Positions 57,633-64,000 of a stretch of 64,000 nt of DNA are shown here, piece after piece. Each line of letters opens with the position of its first letter. Position 1 is the stretch's first letter. The translations under genes and the position numbers were made by a program. This stretch comes from Heterotrichella gracilis. Taxonomy: Eukaryota; Sar; Xanthophyceae; Tribonematales; Xanthonemataceae. The stretch is taken from assembly GCA_032358255.1 (NCBI GenBank), contig JAULBX010007551.1, positions 1 through 64,000 on the forward strand. The letters run 5' to 3'. A model generated the notes under the pieces. The model ran no database searches. It saw only the letters and a list, made by a program, of their open reading frames with translations, and was not told the origin of the DNA.

Positions 57633-60600
57633 ATGAGGCCTGTCTTGCTGAAACCAGCTGTCCACAGCGACCTGAAGCTTGCCAAGGTTTGCTGAACCAT
57701 GCGTTAGTCACCTCACCCCAGCTGGGGTTTAGGTTTCCACTGCTAGCAGCGCGGCAGTGAATCCCAGCGCTGACCTGCACGTGAACACGTGCAAGAGCAC
57801 TTGCAAGGACACTGGCTCCTTCCAATAGTATGTGGCATGTGTTGGGGAAGAGTGCACAGCATAGCAATGGAACCTTGCCTGCTAAGACTTGACCACCACC
57901 TGTAGCAGCAGGTTTTTGGGCAATGCCCATCTGGTATGGATGCCAGAAGCAGAGCTTGGTTGCCCACCAACCACCGGCGTTGTCCTCCCGCAGGTGCAGC
58001 GCTGGCCTGCCCGGCTGTCCCGCCGCGCGCGTGCTGCCGCACCCCACCCGAGCATGCCCACCCGCCCCAGGCTGCATGTGGTGGCCAGCAGTGAGGCGGG
58101 TGGCAAGTGTCCCTTCAGCACGGTATGCCACTACCCCATACCTGCATTGTGTTATGTCCTGCGCACACTTAGCCTGGGTTCCCCAACACCACGCAATGTA
58201 CAGTGTTTGGAATGTACATTCGTCCACCTTCAGCTCAACTGCCTTGCTTCTTCTGCCTGCCATGCCCCACTTCCCCCTCAGTGGCACCACTCACCATGAT
58301 CTGCACACAGCCTTGGATTCCTACAGTCACTCTTGCTTCTAAGCACAATGGCTAAACCACACACGGGAATTCTTGCCCACTTGCACACCAAGGTATCTAG
58401 AGCAGGCAGCTGCACCCCATCTCCCTCATTGAGGTGCATTGGCCCCCCCTGCTACCTGACCCTGGTTGCCATCTCCCCCCTTGCAGATTGCCCGTGACTA
58501 CCAGCCCTTCAAGCCCGGCCCCTACCGCATGACCATGGGCATCCAGCCCATGAAGCCCGAAGACTGGCTTGAGATCGACGAGTTCTACGACGAGGAGATG
58601 GTGCAGCGGCGCGAGTACCTGCGCACCAAGCGCCAGGTGATCATATCAGACTCGCCGGAGGTGGGTGGGTGGTGTGCCTATGGGAGGGCAGGGGCTATAG
58701 CGGGCAGGGTGGATTCTCTGGCGGTCGGTGAGGCGTAATTTGTTATGCCAGGAGGAGCTCAATGGGCAGTTGACGGGGCGAGCTATGGCATGTTTGAACC
58801 GCACTCAGGCTGACATGCCCACACTAAGTCTCGACCACTGCGGTTTCTTTAGTTTGTGATTACTTTGGTATTGTATATCAAGTCAGGATTTGCACATGCT
58901 TTAAATATACGATGGTGTTTGTTTGTAACCTTTTATTTTCATATTCTCGGTTTTTTATTTCAATTGTTTATTTACTGTTTTGAAGATACACTCATTAATT
59001 ACATTTAATATGGCGCTTGCTTATCCATGTTTTACATGCGTGCACCAATTTTTCTGGCGCGCCCATGTGCTGCCATATCGTTGTTCCTGAACACCCCCTC
59101 CGCCCCCCCCCGCGCCAGGCCAAGGCCGCCAACCGCGAGCTGCTTGAGGAGATTTGCGCTTACCTGCCAACCGCCTACCCCGACCGCTTCTATTATGATG
59201 GGCGCACCATCACCAACTACGCCACAGGGGAGCAGTTTGACCTGGCCTCGCCAGACATCGACCCGCTGGAGGTCATGGCGCTGCTGGTGCAGGTGAGGGG
59301 GGAAGAGGTGGCGGGGGGCACCATAGGGTAGGACTCCCGTGTCTGTATGGGTGAATGGCGTGACCCGGCATTGCAACCACTGGTTGCGCTATGGCCGAGG
59401 TATACTTGCCATGGGTGCATGCGGGGGTAAGGTACCCATCATTGTCCTAAATGTACATTTCCTGCATGGGTCGATGCATACCAAGTACGCGTCCAATCTT
59501 GCTGATCTGCCTGTATTGCGTGAATGCATGGAAGTAAGTACGCACGTAAGAAACATAGTTATATTTAGGCCATAGGCCCCACCTTCAATACCTCCTCACC
59601 TGCCCCACCGCACCATCGCTTGCAGGAGGACTTTGTGGTTGTGGCGGATGACGCGGGCACCATGCGCATGGTGTCAGCGGTGGTGTGCTTCCCACTGCGC
59701 TGGAACATCCATCAGAAAATGTTCCTTGACCTGCAGCGCATTCATGAGCCGGTGCCGGTACGTGGGGCTGGGGTACTGGGCGTAGTTGCTGGTGGGCGCA
59801 AAGGGACCAAGGGGTTATGCAGCCTCTGGACAGCATTCTTGCAATGGTCGCATCATGCATGTTCTTTGCAGGCACGATTTCAGTCAATCCTAGTCATCAT
59901 GGTGCTGCCAAAGCGCCAATCTGTGTTCATGCCAAGAATTATTCTCTGATCAGAGGCCCATCCAATGCCCATTTTGAAAGTTTCGCTGGTGAAGTACCCT
60001 ATCTGACCTACCTTCTGCCCCTCCAATGATACGTATAGGTCTCCAGTGCTGGGCTGCCTTTCTGACCCATGTATATTAAATATAATTCATCTGTGCTGAT
60101 GCCCACTCCTCCCTGCAGGGCTTCATCGATAACATCGCTGAGCACGTGGACGTGTTCATGAGCAAGCTCAAGCCAGGGCGCCCCTTCACGCGCGCAAACT
60201 GGGGCATAGACAGCAACGGCAACCTGCACCAGCCTGTCAACGAGGAGTTCATGGTGGCGCTGGTAAGGGATGATGAGCAGGTCAGCACCGCGGAGGGGAT
60301 CACAGCAGAAAATGCAGGTGGGCGGGTCATACCGGCAGCGAGGATTGGCGGCACTGCCTGCATGGCAGTAAGCAGCAGCAGTATGTGCCCTACCCCATCA
60401 TCAACCCCATCATTATGCTGACACAGGCGGCCTTGCCATGCAATGCCAGTGGCGCTGGTTGCATCTATTGGCTGCGGACTGTTACAACAAGATGGAACAA
60501 ATGCACGCTGGAATTTAAATCCCCTGTATAGTATCTTCCCCTTACCACCACCCACGTGCAGGTGAGCGCCTGTACCTGCGGGTGGAGCGCCAGACCTTTG

Positions 60601-61114
60601 TGCGCCTTCCCAAGACAGGAGCCATCATCTTTGGCATCAGGACCTACCTGCAGCCCCTCAAGCGGGCACTCAACGGGCGGCCCGAGGTGAGGCGCCAGCA
60701 GCTGTGCACATCATCAGTGGTGCCGAGTGTATGCATTGTGTGCCTCATGCTTATGATGCCTTGCCCGGCATCACACGCATTTCAACCAGCCGTTCTTGCC
60801 TCACCAACAAAGCTATACCAAAGTCCACAACCCTGCGTCTGTATCTACAATGCTTGTGATGAACCATTGCATTATCTGCACACAGATTCCTGCTCCCATC
60901 CTCATCAGATCTGCAGCCTGTGTGCCATGCCCCTCATGATCATGCTGTCACCCGGCCCATGCTCCAGGTCGCCGTGAAGCTGTCTGCCGCCTTGCGCAAC
61001 CTGCCTGTGCCCTTTGTCAAGTACAAGACCATGGGGGATTTTAAGCCGGCGGCGCTGCAGTACCTGGATGCATACCAAGCGCAGGCGGACGTGCGGGAAC
61101 CGGCGGCGGTGTAA
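57633..61114 (+). CDS. Heme-dependent oxidative N-demethylase-like protein, copy B
   Basis: Tandem paralog of copy A in the PF11927 family. Eight exons were read: from ATG 57633 (MRPVLLKPAVHSDLKLAK, then a donor), 57994-58122, 58487-58660, 59119-59292, 59626-59758, 60119-60317, 60562-60686 and 60969-61114. The leader plus exon 2 (RWPARLSRRARAAAPHPSMP) is strongly basic and should direct organelle import. Core: GPYRMTMGIQPMKPEDWLEI, DEFYDEEMVQRREYL, ICAYLPTAYPDRF, VVCFPLRWNIHQKM, LQRIHEPVP, PFTRANWGIDSNG, ERQTFVRLPKTGAI, FGIRTYLQPL and VKYKTMGDFKPAAL. It has three introns that copy A lacks (after KCPFST, after HEPVP and after NGRPE). Residues between motifs differ widely, so a different substrate range is possible. 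The stop is at 61112-61114. Confidence 0.85.
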
Positions 61115-61192
61115 GCGGGGGTTGATGGCGGCTACTGTGCGGACCGATTGCGGTGGGTGCTACCTTGATGTGGGCTGCGCCAGGTGGTTGGC

Positions 61193-61353
61193 TTAGTCAT
61201 GGCCATCGTGGCCGAAGTAGTATGTGGCCGGCACAAGTTGCAGAGTTAATAACAGGAGTGGTTTCCTCTGGGTGATTCGTACCTCGGAGAGGGTGATGAA
61301 GGAGGAGTTGCGGTACTTGCGGACATGGAGGGTGGGATTGTAGGCGGCAATGA
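61193..61353 (-). CDS. Orphan exon-like block, product unknown
   Basis: After an acceptor CAATTGCAG the minus strand reads AYNPTLHVRKYRNSSFITLS and continues open through YYFGHDGHD to a TAA near 61193. Codon choice is GC-ending and the peptide has a folded-protein composition, unlike the surrounding spacer. No upstream exons were found in the 2 kb to the right, and I do not recognise the family. It may be a gene fragment or the last exon of a gene with long introns. An internal donor (GAG|GTACGA) is also possible. Confidence 0.35.
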
Positions 61354-63517
61354 CTGCAATTGCACATCGAGTTGTCAGTGAATATTTTCCACGTTGAATT
61401 GTCTCATCGTACATGCATGGTATCATTTTGGCATTTTACAATGAAGTGCTTGTATATTAAGGACAGCCCTGGTGTGGCCGATTGCAATCCCATGGGATCC
61501 AAAAGCAATAACTGGCAACATTGGTATTGCATTTTAAGTCGCAAGGATTCAGAGTGTGACCCCAGGATGGTCCAGACTCTGAGCATATGGACGAGTGTGA
61601 GTGACGCTGTTCACGGAGTCCGGATGGTAGTGTAGATTAGCCTAATAGCATAGTATGCACATTAATGCTTTTGCGGATACAATTTGTATCAGACCTGTTT
61701 GTTTGCAAGCTATAGCATTTGATTCAATTTCAGGTATTTCTAAAAATAGAGTTGGCAACTTGAAGTGCATTAATCATCTATTTTGCCAATCCATGTACTA
61801 GTGTTGGATCTGATTATTACAATATTTATTGCACATGATATCGCATGATTTCATGATCTTAAGATTAGTAACACTTCATCGTCACGGATTTGGCTTTAAT
61901 GCGTCTCAGCGCCATGATGGACCAGTTCCAAAAATTTGCCTTTTAATGGCAGTGATCTGATTCAGCCTGCCAGTGGGGGCGCGGCTCAACTTGAACTTGA
62001 GTGCCGAGTATCAGTGAATTGTGTTAGTAAATAAAGACCCGTCCTTTACGCACCAAGGCGTCGTTAGGTGCCCCTGACCGGGCCCGGCATGGCTTGCATC
62101 AGGGCACCTATAACAATTTGGACCCCGGGCTGAGCAAGAACGGCGCGCGCTGTCAAGCGCTTGACGCATATGCGCACGGGCTTTCAAGGTTAGCCAATGC
62201 CTGCATGCAGCCTGGGTACTACCGTAAAAACGGTTTGGTGTAACATATGTATGATACATGTATTAAAATGAATAATGTTTACATTTGCAGCCAACTAATT
62301 GCAATGGCAAGCCTCCTCCAGTGGACCAGCCATTTCTAAATAACTTTGAATAGCCATCCCCGGATCCATAAACTATAAGGGGGTGCCATACATTTGAAGT
62401 CTGCACTGCACTGCACTGCAAAGTTCGCAACAGTTGCCCTGTGTCAGCATGGATTGCACTGTGCAAGGCGGCTGTATGTTCAACCCCACATCCAATTTGA
62501 CCGTCACCCAGTGGGCCACCGCCACTAAGAGAGAAATAAAGTAAGAAAGAAAACGCCCACAGGTGACAGCCAGGGCCAACACACACAATCACAGGGTGCG
62601 ATCCACCTGAAGAGAAAAGACAAGCTATTTTGCTGCAAATGCCACCCGGGTCCAACAGTGATCGGCATGCACCGGCCTGTGTGGTCATGGCCCATGTATT
62701 ATTCAATATGCAAGCTGGATGATCCCCTCAATCACCTAGTCTAGGAAGTTGAAGTTGAAAAGGACACTGGCAGAAGGTGATGCAATAAGTAATAAAAATA
62801 TTTTGGGTCATTGTTCTGCTGAACCGACAAAGTTTGGGGCTTTTGATGCGGATGCCACACAAAAACCTGACAGAGCATTCCTCGACTGGAACACAAAATA
62901 CAAGGACATTCCAATGGAGCAATGTAATCATCCCTCCAATCCCACCTGAGCACCAGCACCCTGTTACCAATGACTGTGATGCTTGCACAATTGTATCCCA
63001 ACTCCATCCCCCTCCCCTAGCCACATATTTCTCTCCTCTACTAAATTCTGTCCCTGCTCACAGTAGCATCGCTGGCTTTGCTGCCAGGCGCCTGGTGCCA
63101 GCAGCGTATCTGGTGGACAGAATATGTCCCACTGTCACTACTTGTATGGCAACTGCCCTGTGCGCCATCACAAGGACGCTGCCAATATGCAACAAAATAA
63201 TCTATGGCGGCTACATCTACTGTACGGGGTCTTGACATCGTATCAGACGACGGACTCTCACGGCGGGTATGTCACACGCCCGTATGTTTTGCGGTAGGGA
63301 AACTGATAGTAGGCCTGCCAACAGCACACCAGGCAACATATTACTACATTTGCAGCTGTGACATGCTGGTAGGGCCAATGCTTGCTCGGCGCCAAATAAC
63401 ATGATGGCATGATGGGAGGAGGATCTCTTGGTTGACAGCTTCTTGCCAAGCATGTGATGCGACATCATGATGCGCCATGGGAGCTGATTGTAATGGTAAT
63501 GGGCAGCGTGCTGGTGC
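61354..63517. other. AT-rich spacer without a supported gene
   Basis: 2.1 kb of mostly AT-rich sequence. It contains a stem-loop near 62065-62113 (AGGTGCCCCTGA pairing with TCAGGGCACCT). A 66-codon plus-strand frame near 62749 is not supported by splice sites or motifs. Confidence 0.4.
62065..62113. repeat. Stem-loop with 11-12 base arms
   Basis: TTAGGTGCCCCTGA and TCAGGGCACCTATAA pair with one bulge around a loop containing CCGGGCCCGG, itself a 10-base palindrome. Confidence 0.75.
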
Positions 63518-64000
63518 TCAGGTGGATGGTTGGATGCTGACGATGGGTGCAGAGGTAGCCGCATGGCCATCAAGGAGCTGCACCTGATCGCCGTCTTGCG
63601 CTTGCTGTTGCCTGCCCATGGCCTTTTTGAACTTGAGCACGGTGTCTTGTAACCACAACTGCACGTTGCCAACGTGAAGGTGTTGCTATGCTGCGTTGCT
63701 CATGCGCAGAGGCCATTGGCTTGGATCACGTGTATCATGTTTTCAGCATTAATTGTAATGGAAACACAAATGGAAGCACAAGCCAGGACCCAAGCCCAGC
63801 AGGGCGTCGCTCAGCAACCGTGGTGAAGGTGTTTTATGGCGGGGCGCCGGCCACACAGTCAGCCATGCTACCGCGTACCTGGAGCAGGTTCATGCATAGC
63901 GGGCAGGCGATCATCACTGAGTACAGCAGTGCAACTGGGTGGCCCTTGTACAGGTCATCCAGGAGCTTGGCAATGCCTTGAAGAATGCCGGACAACATGA
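63518..64000 (-). CDS. Possible STIMATE-family (PF12400) membrane protein, 3' part
   Basis: Two exons on the minus strand: 63879-64000 (continuing past the window) and 63518-63658, joined in frame by CAG|GTACGC and GTGCAG|TTG. They encode a membrane segment VALLYSVMIACPLCMNLLQ followed by LWLQDTVLKFKKAMGRQQQ, a short polar tail and a TGA at 63518-63520. A last helix ending in N-x-(M/L)-x-W-x-x-D-x-x-L-K is characteristic of the STIMATE/TMEM110 group of ER or vacuole membrane proteins. The assignment rests on this short motif only; the 5' part is outside the window. Confidence 0.5.

Noticed and set aside
1-64000. CRISPR arrays, bacterial operons, rRNA genes, virus-like elements
   Set aside because: No regularly spaced repeats, ribosome binding sites, rRNA signatures, reverse transcriptase, integrase or capsid motifs were seen on either strand.

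Overview
The window is nuclear DNA of a green alga. Genes are split by many GT-AG introns of roughly 50 to 500 bases, exons are GC-rich with codons ending in G or C, spacers are AT-richer, several products carry plant-type organelle leaders, and TTTAGGG-type telomere-like tracts are scattered through introns. A core chlorophyte, possibly a trebouxiophyte, fits best, but the lineage is inference. No prokaryotic, organellar or viral segment was recognised. || Layout. 1-8 kb: mitochondrial 2-oxoglutarate dehydrogenase E2 (minus) and a FAXC/metaxin-like GST-fold membrane protein (plus). 8.5-10.6 kb: a TIR-bounded DNA element with an insertion in its left end, a two-exon coiled-coil ORF and a 44-bp perfect hairpin. 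11.4-24.5 kb, all minus: a USP36-type deubiquitinase, a GUCD1-type protein and a flavin polyamine oxidase. 25.2-28.7 kb: an mTERF protein (plus). 29.2-32.0 kb: succinate dehydrogenase membrane anchor SDH4 and a BSD2-like zinc-finger protein, both minus. 32.7-39.0 kb: HEATR6-like HEAT-repeat protein (plus). 40.3-45.0 kb: a plastid-targeted GlpT/UhpT-type organophosphate antiporter (minus). 46.4-51.5 kb: copper amine oxidase (minus). 53.3-61.1 kb: two tandem heme-dependent oxidative N-demethylase (PF11927) genes (plus). The right edge holds an unassigned exon-like block and the 3' end of a possible STIMATE-family gene. || Working together. The copper amine oxidase and the first demethylase are divergent, with the second demethylase directly behind. 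Known chemistry would let the demethylases strip methyl groups from secondary amines and the copper enzyme release ammonia from the resulting primary amine. A polyamine oxidase lies about 22 kb away. This suggests a clustered amine-nitrogen salvage locus, which I consider the most interesting feature. The second is a recurring structure: in three genes the last 25-45 bases of an exon plus its 5' splice site are tandemly copied into the following intron. The other genes are housekeeping functions (TCA cycle, complex II, organelle gene expression, ubiquitin removal) with no evident operon-like logic. || All gene models were read by eye from frame, splice sites and family motifs. First exons and some splice junctions are the weakest parts.
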